Of a stretch of DNA of 64,000 nt, positions 45,771 to 57,000 are shown piece after piece; position 1 is the stretch's first letter; every line of letters starts with the position of its first letter. A model generated the notes under the pieces. It saw only the letters and a list, made by a program, of their open reading frames with translations, did no database searches and was not told the origin of the DNA. The stretch is from Bryoerythrophyllum caledonicum. Its lineage: Eukaryota; Streptophyta; Bryopsida; Pottiales; Pottiaceae. A program made the translations under genes and the position numbers. The stretch is from NCBI GenBank assembly GCA_963971425.1, contig OZ020514.1, forward strand, positions 47,087,527 through 47,151,526, given 5' to 3'.

Positions 45771-48208
45771 TGTGAGCCAAATAAACCGCCCCTAAAGGGT
45801 GGCTTATCTTGAACACAAGATCCTAATGCGAGGGCCTAGTTCCTTGTGTAACCAATCCTCAGCCCATTCATACACAACTTATACAAGCATGGTGACACAT
45901 CTCATGTTCACTTAGGTCCCTTGTGGTTGATTAGTGAGGTGGTGACTTAATCCAGCCTTTTGATTGAACCCACCTTTGAACAAGTGTAACTTTTGCTCTA
46001 GGGCTCCGAATGCAACGTTTCCAACTCTTATGGGTTCAATTCAGCATTCCGAACTTGATTAGACCCTTAATGATCAGTTTCAGGCTTAGGTGTGACCCTG
46101 GAACCAGTTGGCAGCAGACAGGCTTCCCTATTTTCTACAACTTATAATCCTAATTATCTCCTTGACTCTAACTCCGATTCTTATGTTTGTTTTTTTGATT
46201 CTTATTAGTTTTTTGTGCTTAACATGAGGGAAGCATTCAATCAACCATGCGACTCAATCATGAACTCATAACCAACGACCAGCAGTGCACACTCAACATA
46301 TAAGTTTATTCAAGATCGTGCACCACAATCCTACGCATATTCCACATCCATTCACACAAGAATCCACTCCAGCCTTACTAAGAATGAGCCTCTAGCTGCG
46401 TTCACTTACTAATGGCATTTTAATCGATTGTTTAGTTGAATATATAGCAAACCCTAATTCTACCAAAAATTGGCAGCGCTTCCGCAAGGTTTTTGTATTT
46501 AGAAAATTAAGTTTCACGTCATACACAAGGAATTTAAGAGGTCCGAGGGAGAAGAGGGGCTCCCTGATTTAATTCGGTTCACCCTCCATCCTTAGCCTTC
46601 GAACTGCTCACTCCAGCTCTCGTGACCTTGCTCCAGCTCGTATGATCTTCTTCCTCTTGTTCATCGTGTGATCTTGCTCCAGCTCGTGTGATCCTCTTCC
46701 TCTTGTTCGTCGTGCTTGCTCACTCCAGCTCATGTGATCTTCTTCCTCTTGTTCGTCGTGCTTGCTCACTGCAGCTCGTGTGATCTTGCTCCAGCTCGTG
46801 TGATCTTCTACCTCTTGTTCGTTGTGCTTGCTCACTGCAGCTCGTGTGATCTTGCTCCAGCTCGTGTGATCTTCTTCCTCTTGTTCGTCGTGCTTGCTCA
46901 CTCCAGCTCGTGTGATCTTCTTCCTCCTGCTCGTCGTGCTTGCTCACTCCAGCTCGTATGATCTTCTTCCCCTTGTTCGTCGTGCTTGCTCACTCCAGCT
47001 CGTGTGATCTTCTTCCTCCTGCTCGTCGTGCTTGCTCACTCCAGCTCGTGTGATCTTCTTCCTCCTGCTCGTCGTGCTTGCTCACTCCAGCTCGTGTGAT
47101 CTTCTTCCTCCTGCTCGTCGTGCTTGCTCACTCCAGCTCGTGTGATCTTCTTCCTCCTGCTCGTCGTGCTTGCTCACTCCAGCTCGTATGATCTTCTTCC
47201 TCTTGTTCGTCGTGCTTGCTCACTCCAGCTCGTGTGATCTTCTTCCTCCTGCTCGTCGTGCTTGCTCACTCCAGCTCGTGTGATCTTCTTCCTCCTATGA
47301 TCTAACCTAATCTCGTTCACTTGTTCGGGGCCGGGGCTTCCGGCTCTCTCCCCACACAAATTCAGTCTCTCCCCTGTTCTCTCTCTTCCTACTCCTCGCA
47401 CACTAACCGAATGAGGCTTCTCCCGGGGGTAACCCCCCAACCTTTGCTCTCCTTGAGTTCCCAAAGAAGTTCCCTGCCGCCTTTGGCCTTCTTCCATAAA
47501 TGGCTTCCTTCTTACAAAACCTACTTACCCTATGACTCCTAATTCCGTGCCACCCTTGCATTTAACAAGAGTGGGTGTCCCACTAACCAAGGAATATCTA
47601 AATCTAAACATTAACTCCATGCCACATGGGTGTGCATGATCTCAATAAGTGAGCTATTAGCTAATTTCCAAGGAGGCTAAATCTAATTTAATCTACCTAA
47701 ATTGAATCCCCTTTGCTAGGGGTGATTCCTAATTTTACTTAGCCAGTGATGAGGGGGTTGTCCAAGCCTTTTGGACCTTTCCCACTTTTTTTTTAAGGGC
47801 TTTTAAGCCTCTTCTTTTCTTTTCTTCCCTTCACCATCATTTCTCTTCTTCTTCCATTTTTTTGGTTTTGTGATTTCTTCATCGTGACCAATTGCGATCC
47901 ACAACTTGGTAGGAGGTAAATTCTTCTCCATCACTATTAATCTTAATTTTTTTTTCTATTGTTTTTTGTCTTTTCTGTCTTTTCTTCATTTTTTCCTTTC
48001 TATTTATTTTTTTTGGCTAACTACCTAAATTCCGCGATTGCCAATAAGTGGTTCCTAGTTAAGGAATTAGCGCATGGAAGGCTATTTAGCTATTTTGATC
48101 AAAAGACCACAAGCTAACCAATGGGATAACCCATTTTCACCACTTATTAGCCTTAATGGACCCGATGTGAGGTCTATTCATCACCGTGAGCCGTTTTTGC
48201 GGCTCACA
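45771..48208 (-). repeat. 3' LTR (short array version)
   Basis: 2438 bp, ends TGTGAGCC...GGCTCACA. Contains a 46-bp tandem array at about 46604-47297 (roughly 15 units). The flanking LTR sequence matches the 5' LTR by eye. Confidence 0.93.
46604..47297. repeat. 46-bp tandem array in the 3' LTR
   Basis: The unit is built from GCTCACTCCAGCTCGTGTG, ATCTTCTTCCTCCTGCTCG and TCGTGCTT. About fifteen copies, several identical in a row (47000-47170), with some half-units. Because 46 is not a multiple of 3, successive units shift frame. The minus strand stays open in long stretches, giving E/R/S/H-rich low-complexity translations that are not considered genes. Confidence 0.9.
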
Positions 48209-50086
48209 CATGGCGGCCATCTGGGACAACTTGAAGAGGCAGAGAACCCACTCTTGTTCATGGGCACACCGTCAAGTTCCATCTCTTCGTGTTCAAATAG
48301 ACCGTGGTTGTAACTCCAATTTGGAGGTCCAGTCGTTAAGGTTGTGAGCAATTCACACCTTGTACTCTTTGCAACGGTTGCCCGATGTTCTCGTGGGGAA
48401 TTCCTCGCCGTTTAGGGTTTGAAGTTGGACGGAGTTGTTGGGAAAGACCTCCTTTTCTACGGCAAGGAAGATCTTCTTGGGGTTGAGAGCGATGCCGGTG
48501 CGCCTACATCGTTCAAAGCTTTGTTTCACACATGCTAGGTGCTTGTCCTTCGTGGACTGGGTGCTAAAATCATCAATGAACACCGTCATTGATTTGTGCA
48601 AGAGGTTTGAGAAGGCATAGGTCATGGCTCTCTGGAATGCGGAGGGGGCATTACAAAGCCCAAAAGGCATGACCAAATAGATGAATGTGCCCCACGGGGT
48701 CGTGAAGGCGGTCTTGTGGTAGTCCTCAGGGGCAATGGAGATTTGGTTGTAACCCGAGTAGCCATCCATAAACGTATAAAGCTCATGACCACCTACTTCC
48801 TCTAAGATGGTGTTGATAAATGGCAAGGGGAAGTGATCTTTTTGGGTGTGGTGGTTGAGTTTCCTATAGTCAATGCACACCCGTAGCTTCCCATTTTTCT
48901 TTTTAACCAACACTACGGGGGAGACCCAATCGGATATCTCCACGGGTTTAATGAACCCCGCCTGGAGTAGCTTCTCCAATTCGGCTTTGACAATGAGCTG
49001 TAGGTTAGGATTCATGCGCCGCTCCTTTTGTCTAATGGGAGTAGTGCCTGGGAGAAGGGGGATGTGATGTTGTGTTACCGCCGGGGGAATGACCTTGAGG
49101 TCCTTGTATGACCATGCAAAGATATCCTGAAACTCGAGCACTAGTGACTTATACTTCGCCATCTCCTCTTTGGTCAATCCAACCCCTACTTTTATCCTAC
49201 GCTCTTCTTCCTCCTCATGAGAGACTACCATCAACTTCCAATCATCGTGATGTACGTGTGGTTGTTGAGTAGGTCCCTTATACCAGTCATTTGGAACTTG
49301 GGGGTACGTTGCCCCCGAACCGCTAGCTAGGATACCGGTGGACGTCCTCCTAAAGTGGAGAGATGGGTTGAGAGGGCCCTCATCGATTAATACCTCCAAC
49401 TCCATCCCTTGGGTGCCATCGATATCCACTCCGAACACTGCTGCGGGTTCTAGGTTATCTACGAGAGGAACCAGGCCTATTTCCATCTTGGGTTCCACTT
49501 CAATCAACTCACCATCCATGAAATGCACGGACATCTCCTCATCCGCGCTCGAGGTAGGGTGTTCTTTTAACCACTCTACAAACTCACCGCTAGGGACCCA
49601 CTTATAAAGGCCCGGTCCCATGCTCTTGAATGGCATTACGTGGGCCTTCGAGGGTTGGGCTCGATCCATCGCCTTGTGGGGCGCAAACCTCACCCTTTTG
49701 GGAGGCTCCTTTGATAGAACCTCTTGTGATTCATCCTCCGACGAGCCCATGCAACCGCGGCATAATCCTAGCCTACTTGGTTGGATATGGACCGTAGTAG
49801 GGTTCTCCGGTGGACCATAGGTGATGTTTGGTTTTGGTCCCCTCCATTCTACCGTGGCATTGGCAATCCGCAACCAAGGCCTACCTAGTAGCAAGGGGTA
49901 TGCCTCCTTGTTGGAGTGCATTCGGATGACTTGGAAGGTGAGGGAATACTCTACCCCCCCAGTGATAACTTTACAACCACTAATCTGACCTAACGGGGCC
50001 TCCGAGCTTTGATTAGCCATGTTGATGATATACGGTGAAGGTTCTGTGATGTCAAGGCCTAGCTTCTCCATGGTTGAGAGGGGCAT
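48209..50086 (-). pseudogene. Protease end and truncated reverse transcriptase of the LTR element
   Basis: A 577-codon frame (50086-48353). It starts with the C-terminal part of the aspartic protease (KVITGGVEYSLTFQVI, then YPLLLGRPWLRIANATVEW). A long linker follows, then RT: TPIRQKERRMNPNLQLIV, VSPVVLVKKKNGKLRVCIDY, YTFMDGYSGYNQISIAPED, YLVMPFGLCNAPSAFQRAM and SMTVFIDDFSTQSTKDKH (catalytic box F-I-D-D). After NPKKIFLAVEKEV (about 48445) the sequence no longer resembles RT and runs to a stop and the LTR. The RT thumb, RNase H and integrase have therefore been lost in one deletion. The sequence immediately before the LTR is not purine-rich on the element strand. Confidence 0.85.
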
Positions 50087-51246
50087 ATGTTTAAACCACT
50101 ACCTCCGTCCACTAGTACATTGGGCACTACCTTGTCTACGATTGAGACCTCGATTTGAACCACCTTGACCTCAATGTTGGGGTGTGCACTTTTAACACGA
50201 GCCGCCAACCTAACCCTTGCCTTAGGTCGTCGCTTCACTGGGGTGCCCGACCTAAGGACCTTCCTCATGGGTGGAGATACCTCCAGTAGTTGGGCTATGG
50301 TGATGTCCGCCTTGAGACGACTCAAATCCGCCCATAAATCGTAAGGCCCTTCTCCCACGTGTTCCTCGACACGTGGGAATGTGTTCACTTTGGGGCTAGG
50401 AACCAGTGGACCCTCCCATCGTTCTTGGGAGGTGGACAATGGTGTTCGGGACCTAGGTGTCCCATGGGAGGACCTTAAGTTGGCCCGTTTAGTGCCTTCC
50501 ACCGCCTCCTTGGTGGTATCGTTTAGGTCAGAGAAGTGAGGTGAATCCTCCTCTGAGGTCTCACCTTCCTCTGGTATGGGTGGAGGGGGGTTTGAGTACC
50601 TAGGCTCCCGTCGGTTAGACCGAGTCTGGACTGCCAATGCGGGTAACTCACAAGTTTTCGGTTCCTTGTTTGTGCTCATTTCGTGGAACACTACATTGAG
50701 CTCAGTGAGGGATGGGCTGTGGGTGGACACAATCTCACTTGGCATGGTGGCATAGCGCACATCTTGTGGGCCTTGGTTTTGGTTGCCACCGGGGTTTGGT
50801 CCTTGGTTTTGTTGGCCCCCTTGGCTTTCTCCTTGGTTAATAGGGATGTAACCGGCCTTGGTATTGACCCCTATTGGAGGGGTCTGATTTTGGCGATTAT
50901 TGTTGTAGTCGTAGTAGAGACTAGGAGGCCTAAGGGTATTATCGGAGGTGGGGTTACGTGCACCTCTCAAATGGTCTTGGGCTTGTTGAGGGTAGTTCCC
51001 TGGTGGAAAGGGCATGGAAATTACCTTGTCCGGTCTACGACATACTTGGGTAGGGTGATTACCCCCGCAGTTACCGCATACCACCCCACTTTCGACCCAA
51101 CATTGCCCCGGTGCGTGTCTTTTGCCACACGGGTGATGGATCTCATACCGTGGTTTCGGAGGTCCCCCATAACCTTGGCTTGGAGATGCATAGCCTTGAG
51201 GCACGTAGCTAGTTACCGCCGGTGGTTGGTTCCTATGGGGAGGCAC
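50059..51246 (-). pseudogene. Gag C-terminal zinc knuckle and start of the protease
   Basis: Same frame as the two upstream gag pieces. It has HHPCGKRHAPGQCW and VVCGNCGGNHPTQVCRRP (zinc-knuckle-like C/H sets), then a Gln/Asn/Pro-rich region. It ends in KVVPNVLVDGGSGLNICP, the active-site loop of the aspartic protease (V-D-G-G-S). At this point the frame shifts: the remainder of the protease (starting LSTMEKLG) is in the next frame, overlapping by 28 bases. A one-base deletion next to the Asn-Ile codons explains it. The break is inside one domain, so it is more likely a mutation than a programmed frameshift. Confidence 0.8.
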
Positions 51247-51270
51247 ATACGGAGGTTGAGTGGCTTGGTG

Positions 51271-51495
51271 CTAGGGTGCTGCCACTGGAGTGGTGCAAAA
51301 AGGGCTGGTGTGGCCTGGTTGACCACATTGAGTGCACCATAAGCCCGAAGCATGTCTACCGGACTCTATAGGTGGAAGTGTGGGGTTAGGGACTTGGTTC
51401 TTAATCAACAAGGCCATTTGGTCTTCCATGGCCTTGATTTGTTGAGCTAATTGATCCTCGAAGCCCTGTTGGCCTTGGAGGATTTCGTTCTTCAT
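51271..51495 (-). pseudogene. Gag middle part with CCHC zinc knuckle
   Basis: Lies in the same frame between two TAG codons (51505 and 51271). It contains a short coiled coil (FEDQLAQQIKAMEDQMALL) and a canonical knuckle CTQCGQPGHTSPFC (C-x2-C-x4-H-x4-C). The knuckle binds the packaged RNA in related elements. With its two neighbours it forms one gag interrupted only by TAG. Confidence 0.8.
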
Positions 51496-51504
51496 TTCCT
51501 CCTC

Positions 51505-52356
51505 CTATGTGCCCCGCTCTCTATGATAGGTGAGCTCAGGAAGAGCTACCGGTGGCCTAACGTCCAAGGGTGGAGCATAGTAGTTCCACGTAGGAACTTG
51601 TGCGCCTGTGGATCCTTGGTTAGGTTCTAAGACTGGTCCTTTGCCCTTGGCATGGATGGGTATGAAATTAGGAATATGATGATCCTCCTTTCTCCACATA
51701 CGCTCTTGGTCTCGATCCACCTGCTCTATTAGCCTAGCTTGTGCCTTGGCCTTCTCTAACGATGCGGGGCGGACCTTCAAAATCTCCCTAATGGTTCCTT
51801 CATTGTTGAACCCTTGGATAAAGAATTGGGTTAAGGTGTCATTGGTGAGGAGGTTTCCCACGAACCTTGTAACCACCAGGTCGAATCTCCTAATGTATGT
51901 CGTGATATCCTCCCCTGGACCTTGGCGTAGCGCGGCTAGGGCTGTGAGGGCATTACTTTGACCTACTCCGGGTCTAAAGTGCTCCAAAAAGGCCCTCATG
52001 AGGCTATCCCAATCCTGGAAGGTGTTGGGGGGGTGGTTCCTATACCACTCGTAAGCGGCATCCTTTAAGGTACACGAGAACCACACTAGGAAATACCCGG
52101 TGTTGGTGATGAGGCAAGTAGTGAGGAGCTCTAGAAACCGTTCCACGTGTGCGGAGGGGTCTTCATCCCTAGTTCCTCTAAACGTGGGCAAATTGGGTGG
52201 CATAGGCGCCGCCTGTAAGCCCTCGAGTACTACGATTGATAAACCCCTTGGCTGAACCAAGGGGTTGATGGGAGGCCGAATCGGGGGTGGTCCTCCAGAG
52301 GCCATGGTAGGGGCTGAGGTGTTGCCTCGCGGACTAGTGGTGTTGGTGGTGTTCAC
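51505..52356 (-). CDS. Gag capsid-like domain (Retrotrans_gag)
   Basis: A 283-codon ORF. After a Pro/Thr-rich N-terminus it has PPNLPTFRGTRDEDPSAHVE, then YFLVWFSCTLKDAAYEWYRN, FQDWDSLMRAFLEHFRPG, LAALRQGPGEDITTYIRRFD and TNDTLTQFFIQGF. This is the full order of the plant Retrotrans_gag domain, which builds the capsid of the virus-like particle. The ORF ends in TAG at 51505 and the same frame continues into the zinc-knuckle part. The start ATG is the first in frame, followed by NTTNTTSPRGN. The leader of about 1.7 kb between the primer site and this ATG holds no supported gene. Confidence 0.88.
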   Translation of the reverse strand: MNTTNTTSPRGNTSAPTMASGGPPPIRPPINPLVQPRGLSIVVLEGLQAAPMPPNLPTFRGTRDEDPSAHVERFLELLTTCLITNTGYFLVWFSCTLKDAAYEWYRNHPPNTFQDWDSLMRAFLEHFRPGVGQSNALTALAALRQGPGEDITTYIRRFDLVVTRFVGNLLTNDTLTQFFIQGFNNEGTIREILKVRPASLEKAKAQARLIEQVDRDQERMWRKEDHHIPNFIPIHAKGKGPVLEPNQGSTGAQVPTWNYYAPPLDVRPPVALPELTYHRERGT

Positions 52357-54044
52357 TGGATCAAATGCAGGGATATGGAAAGATGGGGGAAAAAGAAGGG
52401 GAGGAGCTGGGATAGCCTCTAGCTAAACCTCTAAGAATCCTTCCGCCGTGTCCTCAATGAGTTCCCTAGACCTACTCCTTAGTTTGCTCGCCGGTTCCCA
52501 CGGTGGTGTGAGGGAAGGTCTTTGGGACCTTGTGGCACGGGACATCTACTCTAAGGTCCAAGGGTAAGATCTCGTTGTTCGTTGATGATAGTCATGTCCC
52601 CCGGAAAGATTTTCCGTCCAAGATTTAAGGTCGTGGGTGGAACTACACAAAGGACGGCCTAATTCGATCGGTGAGTGGGTGTTTCCAACACTCCTACTCC
52701 CGATTCTATCACGAGGATGGACTGACTCAAGACCAAGACCCAATTTTTAGTGGTGGAGTTTTAACTCGATGAAGCCGCCGAATAATCCTATTAAGGACTA
52801 CCCTTCAAGGGCAAACGACAAAAAGCTAACCGAATTGAGGGATGTCTCGACGAGCATCACCCTGTTGGAAAGTTGTCCCCCAACTGGCGCCACACGGTAC
52901 AAATCCTTACTGTGGGGCTGACCTAGGCTTCAACTTGATAAAATGTGGGGTTCCTTGGTATCCTTGGTATCCCCCTTCTACCTTTTACCACTTTGAGCTA
53001 GGCATCACCCACTAGGAAGAAAACGACACAATCACGGGACGGCATGCAACAATGTGTATATACAATGTTATCACCGCGTAGAAGACATACCTTGATGCAT
53101 CTCCAGCCACCCTGTCACCATTAGTTGAAGTCGACCGTGGACCTAATCGCTCTCTAACGATTCTAACGCCAACCCATGGGTCGCATATAATATTTTTAGA
53201 GGGGGATAACTTACCTTAAAGCAATTCCAGCCAATCCACTTGTTAGCACAAGATTCGTTGCATGCAATTTCGTGGTTGGCCCAACCTAGCGGTTCTAAGG
53301 CAAGTGTTCCACATGGCTCAAGTGGGAAATCAGGATTTCCTAGCCCTAGTGTGGTCACCACATCCAAGTTGGTCCTATTTACTACTCGTGGTCCTAAAAA
53401 GAGGGTGTAGTGCACATACCGTACGCAGCGCTCCTTCCAATCAGCACCCCTACGTCTTGGATGCGTCCACGACTCCAACTCCCCACCAAGTAGCTCATTC
53501 ACACATACATAGCGTTAACTTGCAATATTTGACTCAACCATTCAAGTTACACCAAGTTGTTCTTACCTTGGTGGTAAGTCAAGCGCGGGGGGAAGGAAGG
53601 GGCGCCCTTGTCCCATACCCGGGCACTTGCATCCTTCCCCTTCGACCTAGGGGCTCATTGGAAATCCTCGTGGATTCTTGTGGGAGGGCCTCAACCTTTC
53701 ACCCCTAGGCCCATTGCTCAATTCAAGCCACAAGCTTAGAAGGGGATCCCCCCAACACAAGGTGTTTTGTGGTTGGAGGGTCGGGAAATCCACACTCCCT
53801 TCTAGACCCCCACCTTTAAACACAACTTGGCATCCATGCATTCACAATACTTCCAAACATTCACAAGGCATTCACAATCCAACAATACCTCAACCATTCA
53901 TGAGCAAATTGAGCACTTACCTCAAGCTACTCAATGCTACTCCATGCACCATAAGGCTATTAGCGTTTGTACCCTTCATCCAACGAAATAACGATTAGCA
54001 CAATCAAACCATGAACACGCCTCCTCCCGACAGACGCACCAAAA
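52357..54044 (-). other. 5' leader of the LTR element, including primer-binding site
   Basis: No supported gene. The outermost bases next to the LTR, read on the element strand, are TTTTGGTGCGTCTGTCGG. TGG two to four bases inside the LTR border is the usual position of a tRNA primer site. Which tRNA primes is not decided. Confidence 0.6.
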
Positions 54045-57000
54045 TGTGAGCCAAATAAACCGCCCCTAAAGGGTGGCTTATCTTGAACACAAGATCCTAA
54101 TGCGAGGGCCTAGTTCCTTGTGTAACCAATCCTCAGCCCATTCATACACAACTTATACAAGCATGGTGACACATCTCATGTTCACTTAGGTCCCTTGTGG
54201 TTGATTAGTGAGGTGGTGACTTAATCCAGCCTTTTGATTGAACCCACCTTTGAACAAGTGTAACTTTTGCTCTAGGGCTCCGAATGCAACGTTTCCAACT
54301 CTTATGGGTTCAATTCAGCATTCCGAACTTGATTAGACCCTTAATGATCAGTTTCAGGCTTAGGTGTGACCCTGGAACCAGTTGGCAGCAGACAGGCTTC
54401 CCTATTTTCTACAACTTATAATCCTAATTATCTCCTTGACTCTAACTCCGATTCTTATGTTTGTTTTTTTGATTCTTATTAGTTTTTTGTGCTTAACATG
54501 AGGGAAGCATTCAATCAACCATGCGACTCAATCATGAACTCATAACCAACGACCAGCAGTGCACACTCAACATATAAGTTTATTCAAGATCGTGCACCAC
54601 AATCCTACGCATATTCCACATCCATTCACACAAGAATCCACTCCAGCCTTACTAAGAATGAGCCTCTAGCTGCGTTCACTTACTAATGGCATTTTAATCG
54701 ATTGTTTAGTTGAATATATAGCAAACCCTAATTCTACCAAAAATTGGCAGCGCTTCCGCAAGGTTTTTGTATTTAGAAAATTAAGTTTCACGTCATACAC
54801 AAGGAATTTAAGAGGTCCGAGGGAGAAGAGGGGCTCCCTGATTTAATTCGGTTCACCCTCCATCCTTAGCCTTCGAACTGCTCACTCCAGCTCTCGTGAC
54901 CTTGCTCGAGCTCGTGTGATCTTCTTCCTCTTGTTCGTCGTGTGATCTTGCTCCAGCTCGTATGATCCTCTTCCTCTTGTTCGTCGCGCTTGCTCACTCC
55001 AGCTCGTGTGATCTTCTTCCTCCTGTTCGTCGTGTGATCTTGCTCTAGCTCGTGTGATCTGGTTCCTCCTGTTCGTCGTGTGATCTTGCTCCAGCTCGTG
55101 TGATCTGGTTCCTCCTGTTCGTCGTGTGATCTTGCTCCAGCTCGTGTGATCTGGTTCCTCCTGTTTGTCGTGTGATCTTGCTCTAGCTCGTGTGATTTTC
55201 TTCCTCTTGTTCGTCGAGCTTGCTCACTCCAGCTCGTGTGATCTTCTTCCTCCTGCTCGTTGAGCTTGCTCACTCCTGCTCGTGTGATCATCTTCCTCCT
55301 GTTCGTCATGTGATCTTGCTCCAGCTCGTGTGATCTTCTTCCTCTTGTTCGTCGTGTGATCTTGCTCCAGCTCGTGTGATCTGGTTCCTCCTGTTCGTCG
55401 TGTGATCTTGCTCCAGCTCGTGTGATCTGGTTCCTCCTGTTCGTCGTGTGATCTTGCTCCAGCTCGTGTGATTTTCTTCCTCTTGTTCGTCGTGCTTGCT
55501 CACTTTAGCTCGTGTGATCTTCTTCCTCCTGCTCGTCGAGCTTGCTCACTCCAGCTCGTGTGATCATCTTCCTCCTGTTCGTCATGTGATCTTGCTCCAG
55601 CTCGTGTGATCTTCTTCCTCTTGTTCGTCGTGTGATCTTGCTCCAGCTCGTGTGATCTGGTTCCTCCTGTTCGTCGTGTGATCTTGCTCCAGCTCGTGTG
55701 ATCTGGTTCCTCCTGTTCGTCGTGTGATCTTGCTCCAGCTCGTGTGATTTTCTTCCTCTTGTTCGTCGTGCTTGCTCACTCCAGCTCGTGTGATCTTCTT
55801 CCTCCTGCTCGTCGAGCTTGCTCACTCCTGCTCGTGTGATCATCTTCCTCCTGTTCGTCATGTGATCTTGCTCCAGCTCGTGTGATCTTCTTCCTCTTGT
55901 TCGTCGTGTGATCTTGCTCCAGCTCGTGTGATCTGGTTCCTCCTGTTCGTCGTGTGATCTTGCTCCAGCTCGTGTGATCTGGTTCCTCCTGTTCGTCGTG
56001 TGATCTTGCTCCAGCTCGTGTGATTTTCTTCCTCTTGTTCGTCGTGCTTGCTCACTTTAGCTCGTGTGATCTTCTTCCTCCTGCTCGTCGAGCTTGCTCA
56101 CTCCAGCTCGTGTGATCATCTTCCTCCTGTTCGTCATGTGATCTTGCTCCAGCTCGTGTGATCTTCTTCCTCTTGTTCGTCGTGTGATCTTGCTCCAACT
56201 CGTGTGATCTTCTTCCTCTTGTTCGTCGTGCTTGCTCACTCCAGCTCGTGTGATCTTCTTCCTCCTGTTCGTCGAGCTTGCTCACTCGAGCTCGTGTGAT
56301 CTTCTTCCTCCTGCTCGTCGTCTTGCTCACTGCAGCTCGTGTGATCTTCTTCCTCTTGTTCGTTGTGCTTGCTCACTGCAGCTCGTGTGATCTTGCTCCA
56401 GCTCGTGTGATCTTCTTCCTCCTGTTCGTCGAGCTTGCTCACTCCAGCTCGTGTGATCTTCTTCCTCCTGCTCGTCGTGCTTGCTCACTCCAGCTCGTGT
56501 GATCTTCTTCCTCCTGCTCGTCGTGCTTGCTCACTCCAGCTCGTGTGATCTTCTTCCTCCTGCTCGTCGTGCTTGCTCACTCCAGCTCGTGTGATCTTCT
56601 TCCTCCTGCTCGTCGTGCTTGCTCACTCCAGCTCGTGTGATCTTCTTCCTCCTGCTCGTCGTGCTTGCTCACTCCAGCTCGTATGATCTTCTTCCTCTTG
56701 TTCGTCGTGCTTGCTCACTCCAGCTCGTGTGATCTTCTTCCTCCTGCTCGTCGTGCTTGCTCACTCCAGCTCGTGTGATCTTCTTCCTCCTATGATCTAA
56801 CCTAATCTCGTTCACTTGTTCGGGGCCGGGGCTTCCGGCTCTCTCCCCACACAAATTCAGTCTCTCCCCTGTTCTCTCTCTTCCTACTCCTCGCACACTA
56901 ACCGAATGAGGCTTCTCCCGGGGGTAACCCCCCAACCTTTGCTCTCCTTGAGTTCCCAAAGAAGTTCCCTGCCGCCTTTGGCCTTCTTCCATAAATGGCT

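Noticed and set aside
48873..51342. Long plus-strand ORFs opposite gag and pol
   Set aside because: They are antisense shadows of the retrotransposon coding frames.
54866..56442. Several minus-strand ORFs of 60-150 codons in the 46-bp array
   Set aside because: They are low-complexity translations of a repeat whose length rotates the frame. No start context, no family.
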